This document shows positions 1 to 9,606 of a stretch of DNA of 64,000 nucleotides, piece by piece. The position numbers and the translations under genes were made by a program. The stretch covers positions 28,535-92,534 of the forward strand of contig JAPPBX010000058.1 of NCBI GenBank assembly GCA_026702755.1, read 5' to 3'. Source of the stretch: Candidatus Poribacteria bacterium. Its GTDB lineage: Bacteria > Poribacteria > WGA-4E > WGA-3G. Every line of letters begins with the position of its first letter. The first letter of the stretch is position 1. The notes below the pieces were generated by a model that made no database searches, was not told the DNA's origin, and saw nothing but the letters and a program-made list of their open reading frames with translations.

Positions 1-3000
1 ACGCAAACAATTAAGCGGGCAAAACACATCGCTGAACACGTTGACTCGAATTCACCTGTTTGGGAAGTGGTGGAGGAAGTAATTGCGGATCACCCGGTCT
101 TACTCAATCGCCCGCCAACGTTGCACCGACTCGGCATTCAGGCTTTTCTACCTGTTTTGGTAGAGGGCAAGTCAATCAGAATTCCGCCGCTTGTTTGTAA
201 GGCGTTCAACGCCGACTTTGATGGCGATCAAATGGCAGTTCATGTGCCACTCACCGTGGAAGCGCAGGCTGAGGCAAAATTGTTGATGCTCAGTAGCCAT
301 AATATCCTCAAACCCTCACACGGGGATCCTGTTACTGTTCCGGAACTTGACATGGTCCTCGGCCCCAGTTTCCTGACAAAGGTGTTGCCAGAGCACGCAG
401 CGGATGCAGCACTTCTGCATGATGCTTACACAACAAGGGATCCCGCAGCTTTTGAGGCACTCCGTGAAAAGTCGTGGTTCCATCGTCACTACGCACACCC
501 AGAAGAGGTACTTACCGCGCATGCAGCGGGGCAACTTAAACTGCACGACAGCATCCAGCTCTTCTGTGCACCTAATGGAAATGGAAAAACCACGGAACCA
601 ATTCTCACGACAGTGGGTAGGGTTATTTTTAACGAAGTGCTGCCGTCTGAATTAGAATGGGAAGACGAACATTCCCAACAGCATATTCCGTTCTTCAATG
701 CGGAAGCCGGGGGCAGGCAATTATCTGACCTGATCCATCGCTGTTTTAACGAATTGGGTACACGCGCCACAACTGAAGTCCTTGAGAAGGTACAAAAGCT
801 CGCTTTTGAGTATGCAACGTTGAGTGGCATTTCGCCTGGCATCATGGACTATATCACACCAGACAACCGAGACAAACTGGTGAATGATGCCCAGACGCAA
901 ATTGATTCCATCCTTGAAGGTGTAGCAACGACCGAACGCGAGGAGCACGAAAACGAACAGATTCGTATCTGGCTGAAGGCAATTACGGAAGTTGAGAATG
1001 AGATGTTCAACACCTTGCCCGAACTGGAGACATCGCTCGTTGAGCGTGGGGATCCGAGAAAAATTCATCCGTATGTCAATCCTGATGGGTCAGAGATAAG
1101 TGATAGAAAGGTGGAAGGTTTCAGCCCGGTACATATCATGGCGGATAGTGGTGCGCGTGCACGGAAAAATCCATTTACCCAAATCAGTGCCGTTATTGGG
1201 TTAAAGGCGAAGCAAAGCGGCGAAATCCTCATTCCGCCGATCACTTCCTCTTATCGTGAAGGTTTGGATGTACTCGACTATTTTAACTCTACCTATGGGT
1301 CCCGCAAAGGTCTCGTGGACACGGCGATGAAGACGGCTGCGTCCGGATACCTTACTCGGAAACTTGTGGATGTCGCTCAAGACGTTCGCGTTACCGTTGA
1401 AGATTGCGGCACGTTGAACAACATTCAAAAGTTCGCAACGGAAGGTGGGGAGCTTGCCTTTAAGATCAGTGGGCGTACTGCCGCCGAAGACATCGTCACC
1501 CCAGAGAACGGTGACGTACTTGTTCCAGCGGGAACCATCATATCTACACAGCATGCTGAGAAGATTGATGAACTTGACGTGAGAGTGGTGAAGGTACGTT
1601 CCGTGCTCACCTGCCAAGCCGACGAAGGGGTTTGCGCTAAATGTTATGGTAACGATCTAACGACGAATGACCTTGTTAACGTTGGTGAGGCAGTCGGCAT
1701 CATCGCAGCGCAATCCATTGGTGAACCCGGTACGCAGCTTACCATGCGGACGTTCCATACTGGAGGCGCTGTTGAGGAGGTTGCGGAAGTCCGTCAGCGC
1801 AGAATTTTGTCCAAAGCCAACGGCACCGTGCATTTCCGAGATTTCCAACCCGGACGGACAGTCGAGAAAGAGGGCGGACTCTGGATAGCTATTGAAAACA
1901 GAGCAAACCTTGATGGCCCCGCCTACAAGGTGCAACAGGTCAATCACCCGCACTGTCAATTGCGTGAAGGCGAACTGCTCAGTGAAAAGCAGTATACGGA
2001 AAACGCGGAACGCTATAAAGGCTTTGATACGAAGACGTGGCTGTATGAGGTTACAGAGGTCTTAGATGATGACTGCAATTTGAGGGTAGGTCAGCGGCTG
2101 TCACAGGCAGAGTACGTCAAAGCGCAGATGGAATACGGTTTCCAGAGGTTTGTAACGCCAAAATACCGCGTGACACAGGTGCAACATCCTAAACTCTCCC
2201 TGACCGCTGGCACTGAGCTTACTGAGGAAGAGATAGAGCAATTGAAAGCGGATACCCGTCAGGGGATTGAGGGGGAATGGCACTACTTGGATGCTGAAAC
2301 AGGCGAGCGTATTGCTGTTGAAAATCTTACAGCAACCCAAGGTAATGCTTCCGCTGAACCCACTGATGACGCTGAAAACGAAGCTTCCGATGCGGATACC
2401 GCCAACGCCTCCGGGCGAGATGCAAGTTTCAATCGTGTCTATTGTATAACCGAGATAGACAAGAAGACAAGCAAAGACTTCGGGTTTAAGGTAGGAGACG
2501 AAGTTGAGCCAGAGAAAATCGCGCCATTGCTGAATCCGTTTGAAGTGGATACAAAGCCTGTTTACGTTGTCAATACAGAAGTTGGCGAATTTGCTGTCGG
2601 ACAGACGTTAACGGCGCGTGAGTACGAAGATGCTCGCACGGAATATCAGCAACTTGAACGCGCATTTAAAGTTGAGAAGCAGGATGTTGAAAGACACTAT
2701 GTGACGGCTGTGTATCACTCTGAATGCCCCCTTGAAGTTGACGAAGAGTTAAGCGGACAAGCCTTAACACAGGCACGTAGGCGTTTTACGGGTTTCGATG
2801 CCCAAAAATTGCGGCACCGAATAACACAGGTCCACCATCCTGATTGCCCACTCAAACCAGGGGATCTGATTAGTGAGAGCGAAGTAAAACAGTTTGGTGA
2901 GAGTTACCCAGGGTTTATCACGTCTCAGCGTACGAATACTGTAGGTAGTTTTGAAGTGGAACGCTTATACCGTGTTACGGCTGTCAATCATCCTGACTGT

Positions 3001-4482
3001 CCATTAGAAGTTGGCGAGCTTTTGACGCAAAAGGAATCATCCGCAAACCGCCGACAGTACAAAGGATTAGAAGTTTCACGTCATTATGAAGTGACACAGA
3101 TTGATGACGGTACCACGGCGTTAAGTGTCGGTCAACGTCTCACTGAAATTGAGTATAAGGCACACCGCAAAACGGATGCAGCACTCCCGGACAAGGTCAC
3201 GAGTTTGTACCATGTCGTTAGCGTACATCACCCAGAGTTAAAGCTGGAAGTTGACACGGAACTTAGTGACAAGGAGTATCGGACGTATCACCGACAATTC
3301 AAAGGGTTTGATGCTGAGCTTGTTTATCGCGTTGTTGACGACCAACGAGATATTGATACACAGCTGGAACCCGGTACTATTCTATCTTCAAAGGAATACC
3401 GTGCCCTTGACAAGGCAAACTTGCAGGTGACTCACACTGTCACCGATATTTATCACCCAAATTGCGAGTATGCTGTTGGCGACGAATTGTCAGAAGACTA
3501 TGAAGTCGTGAAGGCGAAGTTCCCTGGATTTGAAATGGATGAACTCGCTTTACGGATGCGTATTGAAGTCGAAACTGCGGATGGAACTCGTGTTTCGCAC
3601 GTTATTCCGGCAGACTACTCCTTCTCCTTGGAGGAAGGCGACAGCATGCGGAAAGGGGACACGCTGGCAGAACTCCATGAGAGAACAAAGAACGATGACA
3701 TCGTTGCTGGTATCCCGCGTGTTACAGAATTATTCGAGGCACGCCGCCCAAAACGCGAGGTCGCGGCTCAAATCGCCGAAATCGAAGGTTATGTCCAATC
3801 TGCAGGTACAAAGTCAGGTATTCCAGCTTACCGGATTGAACATGAAGGATACCAGAGTCGCCTCTATCAGATTCCCGATGAGAAGCGGCGTGTTGCTGAA
3901 GGCGATTGGGTGAATGCAGGTGAACCGCTCACTGATGGCTATCTCAACCCACACGATATCTTGCGTATCGGGCGCACTACCATCGAAGGCGTGTCTGTTG
4001 AGGGTGAGGAGGCAGTCTGGTCATATCTCGTTGATGAAGTCCAGAAGGTCTATCCTAACGGCACTATCAATGATAAACATGTTGAGACAATAGTGCGGCA
4101 GATGCTGACGAAAATTCGTATCACCGACCCCGGCGACACGAACTTCTATCCGAACGATGAAGTGCAACGCAGACAATTTGAACGCATCAATAGTGAAATC
4201 GTGGAAAACGGCGGCATACCTGCCACGGGTGAACCAATTCTCCAGAGCATTAGCAAAGCCTCTTTAAGCACGGATAGCTTCATCTCTGCCGCATCCTTCC
4301 AGCAAACGACAAAGGTACTCACAGATGCTGCTGTTGGTGGACAGACCGATAGGCTCTTCGGACTGAAAGAAAACGTTATTCTCGGTAGACTCATCCCCGC
4401 AGGTAGTGGATTCTCTGGTTTTCAGAACTTAGATGTCTCCCCCCTTGAGTCGGAGATTAGCGAAACCGGTGATGATGATTAA
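1..4482 (+). CDS. rpoC: DNA-directed RNA polymerase subunit beta' (5' end outside window)
   Basis: Largest subunit of the transcribing RNA polymerase, carrying the catalytic magnesium site. The frame is open from base 1, so the N-terminal part (clamp, first zinc site) lies upstream of the window; by comparison with E. coli about 390 residues are missing. The active-site motif NADFDGDQM is at 208-234. The second zinc site is seen as four cysteines with codons at 1405, 1612, 1633 and 1642. The bridge/trigger region ([18 protein letters not shown]) ends near 1767. The conserved [15 protein letters not shown] block resumes near 3709. Between them lie about 645 residues, where E. coli has about 190 (the SI3 insertion). 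Most of that insertion is a degenerate ~40-residue repeat. The C-terminal part after 3709 looks canonical, ending in an acidic tail. Identity is certain; the size of the insertion is the odd part. Confidence 0.97.
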   Translation, partial: TQTIKRAKHIAEHVDSNSPVWEVVEEVIADHPVLLNRPPTLHRLGIQAFLPVLVEGKSIRIPPLVCKAFNADFDGDQMAVHVPLTVEAQAEAKLLMLSSHNILKPSHGDPVTVPELDMVLGPSFLTKVLPEHAADAALLHDAYTTRDPAAFEALREKSWFHRHYAHPEEVLTAHAAGQLKLHDSIQLFCAPNGNGKTTEPILTTVGRVIFNEVLPSELEWEDEHSQQHIPFFNAEAGGRQLSDLIHRCFNELGTRATTEVLEKVQKLAFEYATLSGISPGIMDYITPDNRDKLVNDAQTQIDSILEGVATTEREEHENEQIRIWLKAITEVENEMFNTLPELETSLVERGDPRKIHPYVNPDGSEISDRKVEGFSPVHIMADSGARARKNPFTQISAVIGLKAKQSGEILIPPITSSYREGLDVLDYFNSTYGSRKGLVDTAMKTAASGYLTRKLVDVAQDVRVTVEDCGTLNNIQKFATEGGELAFKISGRTAAEDIVTPENGDVLVPAGTIISTQHAEKIDELDVRVVKVRSVLTCQADEGVCAKCYGNDLTTNDLVNVGEAVGIIAAQSIGEPGTQLTMRTFHTGGAVEEVAEVRQRRILSKANGTVHFRDFQPGRTVEKEGGLWIAIENRANLDGPAYKVQQVNHPHCQLREGELLSEKQYTENAERYKGFDTKTWLYEVTEVLDDDCNLRVGQRLSQAEYVKAQMEYGFQRFVTPKYRVTQVQHPKLSLTAGTELTEEEIEQLKADTRQGIEGEWHYLDAETGERIAVENLTATQGNASAEPTDDAENEASDADTANASGRDASFNRVYCITEIDKKTSKDFGFKVGDEVEPEKIAPLLNPFEVDTKPVYVVNTEVGEFAVGQTLTAREYEDARTEYQQLERAFKVEKQDVERHYVTAVYHSECPLEVDEELSGQALTQARRRFTGFDAQKLRHRITQVHHPDCPLKPGDLISESEVKQFGESYPGFITSQRTNTVGSFEVERLYRVTAVNHPDCPLEVGELLTQKESSANRRQYKGLEVSRHYEVTQIDDGTTALSVGQRLTEIEYKAHRKTDAALPDKVTSLYHVVSVHHPELKLEVDTELSDKEYRTYHRQFKGFDAELVYRVVDDQRDIDTQLEPGTILSSKEYRALDKANLQVTHTVTDIYHPNCEYAVGDELSEDYEVVKAKFPGFEMDELALRMRIEVETADGTRVSHVIPADYSFSLEEGDSMRKGDTLAELHERTKNDDIVAGIPRVTELFEARRPKREVAAQIAEIEGYVQSAGTKSGIPAYRIEHEGYQSRLYQIPDEKRRVAEGDWVNAGEPLTDGYLNPHDILRIGRTTIEGVSVEGEEAVWSYLVDEVQKVYPNGTINDKHVETIVRQMLTKIRITDPGDTNFYPNDEVQRRQFERINSEIVENGGIPATGEPILQSISKASLSTDSFISAASFQQTTKVLTDAAVGGQTDRLFGLKENVILGRLIPAGSGFSGFQNLDVSPLESEISETGDDD
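1921..3540 (+). repeat. About twelve degenerate ~40-residue repeats inside the beta' insertion
   Basis: Within rpoC the translated sequence repeats a pattern close to YRVTxVxHPDCPLxVGxxL followed by S/T-x-x-E-Y and, about ten residues on, YxGFD. I count about twelve units. Good ones begin near 1924, 2812, 2968, 3208 and 3442; others have lost the HPDC core. An acidic low-complexity linker near 2340-2420 interrupts the array. The array sits at the site of the lineage-specific SI3 insertion of other bacteria, but this repeat is not one I recognise. Confidence 0.8.
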
Positions 4483-4489
4483 GTAGTTG

Positions 4490-4604
4490 TCAGTTATCAG
4501 TACGGAGATCTGCCACGCGGATGCTCTTTCGGTTGTCGGTTAAAATGTGGTCTGGTTAAGTCAACACCAACCTCTTTAACCGACGACCGATAACTGATGA
4601 CTGA
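4490..4604. repeat. Intergenic nested inverted repeat between convergent rpoC and fumC
   Basis: Outer arms 4490-4501 and 4593-4604 pair with one mismatch. Inner arms 4529-4544 and 4575-4590 (TCGGTTGTCGGTTAAA and its near complement) pair with one mismatch. No T-run follows, so it may act as a bidirectional terminator or be a copy of a dispersed palindromic element. The CAGTTATCAGT-type wording recurs near 19087, 32400 and 36040. Confidence 0.6.
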
Positions 4605-4610
4605 AAACCA

Positions 4611-6002
4611 TTACCCCAAATTCGGTCGTGTCATATCCCCCGGCACGACGAGTTCATCAAAAGCCTCCCCTGTCAGGACTTCAAGTGCAATAGCAGCCTC
4701 ACGCAGTGTGCAGCCCTGTTCATGTGCGTGTTGGGCGACTTTCGCTGCCGTATCATACCCAATATGTGGGGTCAACGCTGTCACAAGCATCAAGGATTCC
4801 GAAAGGTGCTGCGCTACCGCTTCAGTGTCCGGCACAATGCCTTCTACACAATTCACCCGGAACGATTCGCACGCATCACCGAGAAGTTGTATGGATTGTA
4901 AAGCGTTATACGCCATCACAGGCATAAATACATTTAGTTGTAATGCCCCGTTTGCCCCCGCAAACGCTAATGTGGTATCGTTTCCTATTACCTGTGCACA
5001 TACCATTGTGACGGCTTCGCATTGGGTCGGATTTACCTTTCCGGGCATAATTGAACTTCCGGGTTCCATCTCAGGTAACTGCAGTTCACCGAGACCACAT
5101 CGCGGTCCTGAAGCGAGCCATCGGATGTCGTTTGCAATCTTGAAGAGTGCAACCGCTAATGTTTTCAGGGAACCACTTGCGCTAACAACCGCGTCCCGAC
5201 AGGCGAGTGCCTCAAACGCGTTTGGTGCGCGTTGGAGTTGATGGTATCCTGTTATTTCCGAGAGCCGCGCCACGACTCGTTCTGTGTAATCCGGGTGTGT
5301 GTTCAATCCCGTGCCGACAGCTGTCCCACCAATCGGCAGTTCAGAGAGGTGGGGCAGCGATGCCTTGATGCGTTGTTCTGCAGCAGTGAGTTGTTGTGTG
5401 TAAGCACTAAATTCCTGTCCAAGTGTGAGAGGTGTTGCATCCATCAGATGCGTTCGTCCAATCTTAACGATCCCTTTGAACGCGGATGTCTTTTCGGCAA
5501 ATGCTTCTCGCAATGTATTCAGGCGCGGTAAGAGATGTTCGTGAATCTGTCGGACCATTGCCAGATGTATCGCAGTCGGGAAAATATCGTTTGTCGATTG
5601 GGACTTGTTGACGTGGTCGTTCGGATGGATCGGATCCTTACTCCCCATTTCACCGCCAAGCATTTCAATTGCCCGATTTGCGATGACCTCATTGACATTC
5701 ATGTTCGTCTGAGTTCCACTACCCGTTTGCCAGATACGGAGCGGAAAATGGTCGTCTAATGTGCCATCAATAACTTCTTGTGCTGCTGTGCTAATTGCCT
5801 CTGCCAGCCGATTTTCAAGCAAGCCGAGGTCTGCGTTGATCTGCGCCACTGCCTGCTTGATGGTACCGAGTGCCCATATAGCTGCGCGTGGCAAGCGTTC
5901 TTCGCCAATCTTAAAATTTTGGAGCGCACGTTGGGTTTGTGCCCCCCAATATCGGTCGTCCGGGACATGAAGTGTCCCCATACTATCTGTTTCGCTTCGC
6001 AT
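4611..6002 (-). CDS. fumC: Class II fumarate hydratase
   Basis: Converts fumarate to malate in the citric acid cycle; cytoplasmic homotetramer in this family. At 463 residues the length is that of class II fumarases. The fumarase/aspartase signature [11 protein letters not shown] is present in the last third, and the N-terminal segment ([26 protein letters not shown], shown here only as a marker of family) matches the class II pattern, including the later [13 protein letters not shown] stretch. It converges on rpoC. The start ATG at 6002 has only a weak purine stretch upstream. The promoter was not identified, and a 120-bp MITE-like element sits just upstream of the start, which may affect expression. 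Confidence 0.95.
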   Translation of the reverse strand: MRSETDSMGTLHVPDDRYWGAQTQRALQNFKIGEERLPRAAIWALGTIKQAVAQINADLGLLENRLAEAISTAAQEVIDGTLDDHFPLRIWQTGSGTQTNMNVNEVIANRAIEMLGGEMGSKDPIHPNDHVNKSQSTNDIFPTAIHLAMVRQIHEHLLPRLNTLREAFAEKTSAFKGIVKIGRTHLMDATPLTLGQEFSAYTQQLTAAEQRIKASLPHLSELPIGGTAVGTGLNTHPDYTERVVARLSEITGYHQLQRAPNAFEALACRDAVVSASGSLKTLAVALFKIANDIRWLASGPRCGLGELQLPEMEPGSSIMPGKVNPTQCEAVTMVCAQVIGNDTTLAFAGANGALQLNVFMPVMAYNALQSIQLLGDACESFRVNCVEGIVPDTEAVAQHLSESLMLVTALTPHIGYDTAAKVAQHAHEQGCTLREAAIALEVLTGEAFDELVVPGDMTRPNLG

Positions 6003-6021
6003 TATATATTTATGCCTTTCA

Positions 6022-6141
6022 TTATAGTAAAACCTGAAAATATGTAGACGGGTGTTTAGCGATGAGAACGCTCACCGCCGCTGGCGAGGATTGTATCCTC
6101 GTCCTTTCACAATATCTAATGAGTAATAGGTTTTACTATAA
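6022..6141. mobile_element. 120-bp MITE-like element with 14-bp terminal inverted repeats
   Basis: TTATAGTAAAACCT at 6022-6035 is exactly complementary to AGGTTTTACTATAA at 6128-6141. No ORF lies between; the inside holds a hairpin of the GCGAGG/CCTCG type around 6080-6105. A half copy of the left end (TTATAGTAAAGCCCGAAAATA) occurs at 52141. TA-flanked ends would fit a Tc1/mariner or IS630-type transposase acting in trans; none is in this window. Confidence 0.6.
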
Positions 6142-6327
6142 CATAGAATTTTGGTAATTCGCGTTCTGTTACCTTATGCAGTATAGGCAAATTTTATCAT
6201 ATTTTAGACAGATATTTCAACCTCAATCGCGGTGGATGCAAGAGGTATTCAGTCGCAGGGCAATTTATATCTTTTCCTCAAGGTTTTCGCTGTAAGAACA
6301 CCACTCCGTCTAAAGTACGCTTAAAAT

Positions 6328-6356
6328 TTGCTATTTTCTTTTAGACATGGTATAGT
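6328..6356 (+). promoter_or_regulatory. Sigma70-like promoter for the aldolase-like gene
   Basis: TTGCTA at 6328-6333 and TATAGT at 6351-6356 with a 17-bp spacer, about 80 bp upstream of the chosen start codon. Confidence 0.45.
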
Positions 6357-6434
6357 TAAAGAATGGGAAAATGTCGAGATCTGGGATCGCACGACAAATT
6401 AAATCTTGATTCTGACTGAGGAGTGAAATCGCGG

Positions 6435-7487
6435 GTGGATTCAACATTAACCAATCCATATCTGATAAACGCCTTAACACCACCACCGGCGCAGAGTTAT
6501 CGCTATAAACGCTGGCAAGAGAGAGGCTATCACCCGAACCTACATCCGATTTCGTCTGACAGCGAATGTGGAACGTTAATAGGACAGATGGGCTGGGTAG
6601 GGGCACATGCACACGCTCGGGAATACCTATGGGCAACTGCTGGCAATATGGGCGCAGTTTTAACTGAAGCGATTGAAGAGGCGTGCCTCATCCCTTACGA
6701 GGCATCGCCGCGCTACCAATTACCACCGCAGATTGTTGTTAAAGGGTTAGCAGGAAGACACGTACTGCTTACGAAATCAGGTTCACGTCTGGACATGATT
6801 GGCATTGAGCATCCTGCCCTTAACTTAACCATTATTGAGGTTGAACCCGATGGCGTACATTATCGAATGCGTTTCGGCACACCGGATCAGGCAATTTTGG
6901 ATCAGAACCGAGATGGCATTACGCCGCCAGCACCGACGAGTGAAATGTTCCATTACATGCTTATTTTCGACCAGTTAGAGGAACAAGGTTTTAACGCACT
7001 TGTTCACTTGCAACCGAAGTTTTTGAATCTCATTTCTCGTACGGAGCATGGCGCACCAGATCGATTTTACAACTTTCTCAGAGGATATGAACCGGAGACA
7101 CCTATTATATACGACGAATCCAGCGGTATTGGGTTCGTAGAAGAACGAGCACCCGGCATTCCAGAACTATCTTATGAAAGCTTACGGCTTTTCCAAAATG
7201 GCGGAAATGCGGAGCGTCATATTCTCTATTGGGTGGGGCACGGGACGTTTTCACGCGGTAGGGATCTTCTTGATGCCTACAAACATGCGGAGTACTTTGA
7301 AGCCGCTGCGCGAATGGCGTGGGAGGCGAATCAGCAACGTGTTGATGCGCAAGCCTATACGGAAGAGATCGTCAGTTGTATCTTACGCGAGTTCAACGCA
7401 AACCGCGAAGCATCTGCTAAAATAGATTCAGATTTCGAGGATGTTGAGACCCCAATGCAGTCTGAGAACGTCTATAATTATCCTTAG
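6435..7487 (+). CDS. Class II aldolase/adducin-like protein
   Basis: Probable member of the class II aldolase family, which cleaves or epimerises phosphorylated sugars using a divalent metal. What is seen: an N-terminal region with NMGAV, a PTSEMFHYM stretch in the position of the usual P-S/T-S-E motif (catalytic Glu), ALVHLQP in the place of the metal-binding HxH, and a late VGHGTFSRG followed by a helix rich in Ala and Glu (EYFEAAARMA), which is the typical C-terminal signature. The second His of HxH is Gln here. The closest named relatives may be rhamnulose-1-phosphate aldolases, but the substrate cannot be told. The frame opens at a GTG at 6423, but GAGGAG at 6418-6423 is correctly spaced for the GTG at 6435, which I chose. 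The gene stands alone. Confidence 0.65.
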   Translation: MDSTLTNPYLINALTPPPAQSYRYKRWQERGYHPNLHPISSDSECGTLIGQMGWVGAHAHAREYLWATAGNMGAVLTEAIEEACLIPYEASPRYQLPPQIVVKGLAGRHVLLTKSGSRLDMIGIEHPALNLTIIEVEPDGVHYRMRFGTPDQAILDQNRDGITPPAPTSEMFHYMLIFDQLEEQGFNALVHLQPKFLNLISRTEHGAPDRFYNFLRGYEPETPIIYDESSGIGFVEERAPGIPELSYESLRLFQNGGNAERHILYWVGHGTFSRGRDLLDAYKHAEYFEAAARMAWEANQQRVDAQAYTEEIVSCILREFNANREASAKIDSDFEDVETPMQSENVYNYP

Positions 7488-7502
7488 ACAGGACTTCGCT
7501 AA

Positions 7503-7519
7503 CGAGGTTTCTAACCTCG
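7503..7519. repeat. CGAGGTT/AACCTCG intergenic palindrome
   Basis: Seven-base arms at 7503-7509 and 7513-7519 just after the aldolase-like gene. It belongs to the dispersed GCGAGG/CCTCGC hairpin family of this window. Confidence 0.5.
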
Positions 7520-7571
7520 CCTGTAAAGCGGATCGAACACATATACCCTCAGTAGGGGAGGAGTATCCTAT

Positions 7572-8237
7572 ATGCAATCACCTATAGATATCCAAGACTC
7601 GGAACAGGAACATGACACTACAACAGAAACAGATTTAGAGCGACAGCAGCTGGAAATGCATCTTCGCGACAGCGTCATTGGAAGATATATTCGGAATTAT
7701 AACAAACGCTTGCGGACTCTCAGCCAAGAATTGGAGCAAACTCGACAGCAGATTGATGATAAGATTAGAGATATAGAAAAACGCTTCGCCCAAGGAATAA
7801 CAGAGATTAAAACCGATCTCCGCAACCTCTCTGCTAAACTTGAAGATGACAATTCGGCGTTAACGTTAGAGAAAATTGAAACACTTATTAACGCGCGGAT
7901 TGATGTCCGATTGGATGGAATTACCGGACGTGACGAGGCAGATCTTCAGAGGTTGTCAACACTAATAAACGAGTTTGCCAGTGAATTCCAAGCACAAATT
8001 GATCGGATCAGCAACGAGACGAAACTCTTGCGAGAACAGAATCGCCAAAGCCAGGAGTCTTTGCGAGCCGATGTAGCATCTGAAACTGAAGCACTTGAAG
8101 CCGCGAAAGTTGACCGAATCGCCTTATCTGAAACCCTCATTATGCTTGGGGTGAAACTCAAAGAGGATAACCTACTGGATGAATTGGACACGGACCTAAC
8201 GCTTGATGATGTCTTAGACGGTTCAGAAGAATCATGA
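7572..8237 (+). CDS. Coiled-coil protein of unknown function
   Basis: 221 residues, very rich in Glu, Gln, Leu and Arg in heptad-like spacing from about residue 20 to 190, so probably a long coiled coil. There is no signal peptide or membrane segment, so it is probably cytoplasmic. The start ATG at 7572 follows a clear GGGGAGGAG ribosome site. Its stop codon overlaps the next start (ATGA at 8234-8237), so it is translationally coupled to the CapA-like gene. A role as a scaffold or length-setting partner for an envelope-associated protein is possible but only inferred. I do not recognise a named family. Confidence 0.7.
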   Translation: MQSPIDIQDSEQEHDTTTETDLERQQLEMHLRDSVIGRYIRNYNKRLRTLSQELEQTRQQIDDKIRDIEKRFAQGITEIKTDLRNLSAKLEDDNSALTLEKIETLINARIDVRLDGITGRDEADLQRLSTLINEFASEFQAQIDRISNETKLLREQNRQSQESLRADVASETEALEAAKVDRIALSETLIMLGVKLKEDNLLDELDTDLTLDDVLDGSEES

Positions 8238-9394
8238 AAATTAAATATGCTGAAAGCTCTGTATGTGTATTACAACGTCACAGGTTTCAATTCTCTCTTT
8301 TGATTTGTAGTCTGTTGTGCATCATAATCTTCGGGGCATCGCTCGTGGAACTCCGAGCGAGTAATACAACTTCCGTTGATGAAATTTCAGTGCTTGCTGT
8401 CGGCGATATTACTGTGAGTGCTCGTATGACACCTTTGATTGAAAGCGAGGGAGCTGGTGTGTTTTTTCAAGGAACAGCCGCCCTAATTCAGTCCGCGGAT
8501 GTCGCGACCGCTTCCTTAAACACCAGCATCTCGGAAAGAGGTGAACCGCGATACGGCATTGAAAAACCATTTCAGGCAGCACCGGGACTTGGCAGAGCCA
8601 TCGCGAATGCAGGGTTTGATGCTGTTTCCTTAGCCACACCCCACATAATGGACTTCGGTCTCGAAGCGTTGGAGGATACAATCACCGAGTTGGAGTGGTA
8701 TGATGTTAAACCGATCGGTGCTGGTCTGGATGCCGAAACGGCAAAGCTTCCGGTGTGGGTGCCAATCAGGCTCAAGGAATCCAAACCTACACAGGTTGCG
8801 TTGTTAGCATATTATCGGATGAATGAGTTCACACGCTACACCAACGATCCACTTGCTTACGCTGTTTATAGTGAAATGACAACTGCTGTTGAACAAGCGA
8901 AGGCAGAAGCGAAACTCGTAATTGTCTGGCTACATTGGGGAAGCAAGGAAAAATCTGGCGATGATGCAATCGGAAGGCAACGAATTTTTGCACAGGCATT
9001 GATTGACGCGGGCGCGGACATGGTGTTATGCCAGCAGCTTCATACGTTTGGTGGTATTGAGTTGTATCAAGGCAAACCGATTGTTTACAGTCTCTCGGAT
9101 TTTATCTATGATACTTACGATAAACAACACTCACACATAGTTATCCCGAAGGCGACGTTCGAGTCCAGACTTCTGAAGTCCATTGAGTTAATTCCGATTT
9201 TGACGGATCCGGCGAAAACGCCGGTGCGCCCTGGAAAACCGACGGAAACCTCAACAACACCCGACATTGGGAAGCAGTTCCCGAGCGTTCTAACGGGAGA
9301 AGCGGCGGTAGAAACCTTGCAGGACTATCAACGACGTTGCGCAGAATTGGGGACGGAGGTGTTCATTGAAGGTGAACGTGGGTGGATTCGATAG
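8234..9394 (+). CDS. CapA-like (poly-gamma-glutamate synthesis type) metallophosphatase-fold protein
   Basis: Resembles CapA/PgsA, membrane-bound proteins of the calcineurin phosphoesterase fold linked to poly-gamma-glutamate export or envelope polymer handling. A single membrane segment lies at about residues 17-38. The family blocks appear in order: AVGDI near residue 57, LNTSI, SLATPHIMDFG, VIVWLHWGSK, GADMVLCQQLHTFGG and GKPIVYSLSDF. Several metal-ligand positions differ from the usual forms: NLE is NTS, NNH is TPH, and the GHxPH block is CQQLH. It may be a divergent or inactive member. It overlaps the upstream coiled-coil gene by four bases. The stop codon lies inside the first unit of a 54-bp tandem duplication. 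Confidence 0.75.
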   Translation: MKIKYAESSVCVLQRHRFQFSLLICSLLCIIIFGASLVELRASNTTSVDEISVLAVGDITVSARMTPLIESEGAGVFFQGTAALIQSADVATASLNTSISERGEPRYGIEKPFQAAPGLGRAIANAGFDAVSLATPHIMDFGLEALEDTITELEWYDVKPIGAGLDAETAKLPVWVPIRLKESKPTQVALLAYYRMNEFTRYTNDPLAYAVYSEMTTAVEQAKAEAKLVIVWLHWGSKEKSGDDAIGRQRIFAQALIDAGADMVLCQQLHTFGGIELYQGKPIVYSLSDFIYDTYDKQHSHIVIPKATFESRLLKSIELIPILTDPAKTPVRPGKPTETSTTPDIGKQFPSVLTGEAAVETLQDYQRRCAELGTEVFIEGERGWIR

Positions 9395-9475
9395 TTAATA
9401 GGAATAGACATGGTTTCCCGAGAAGGTGAACGCGGGTGGATTCGATAGTTAATAGGAATAGACATGGTTTCCCGA
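9368..9475. repeat. 54-bp tandem duplication over the end of the CapA-like gene
   Basis: Positions 9368-9421 and 9422-9475 are identical except for one T/C difference at unit position 12. Unit 1 includes the last codons and stop of the CapA-like gene; unit 2 repeats them as non-coding sequence. Confidence 0.95.
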
Positions 9476-9606
9476 TCATAACGCTCCGATAGAAACAAGA
9501 GTCAAAGATATGACAAGCAATGAGGGGAAGGTAGGAGTGATCTCCCAATAAAACGCGTAAGCCCAAGCAACGCGCTGGGAAACCGGATATACGGAGAGGG
9601 CGTTTT

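Larger units (their letters stand above)
6003..6434. other. Intergenic region between divergent fumC and the aldolase-like gene
   Basis: Contains the MITE-like element at 6022-6141 and a sigma70-like promoter at 6328-6356. The rest (6142-6327) is AT-rich and shows no convincing gene or RNA. Confidence 0.5.

Noticed and set aside
1921..3540. Assembly error or foreign insertion in rpoC
   Set aside because: The frame is open throughout, the position matches a known insertion site, and the repeats are diverged rather than exact.
4597..5970. Plus-strand ORFs over fumC
   Set aside because: Antisense shadows of a certain gene, without domains.
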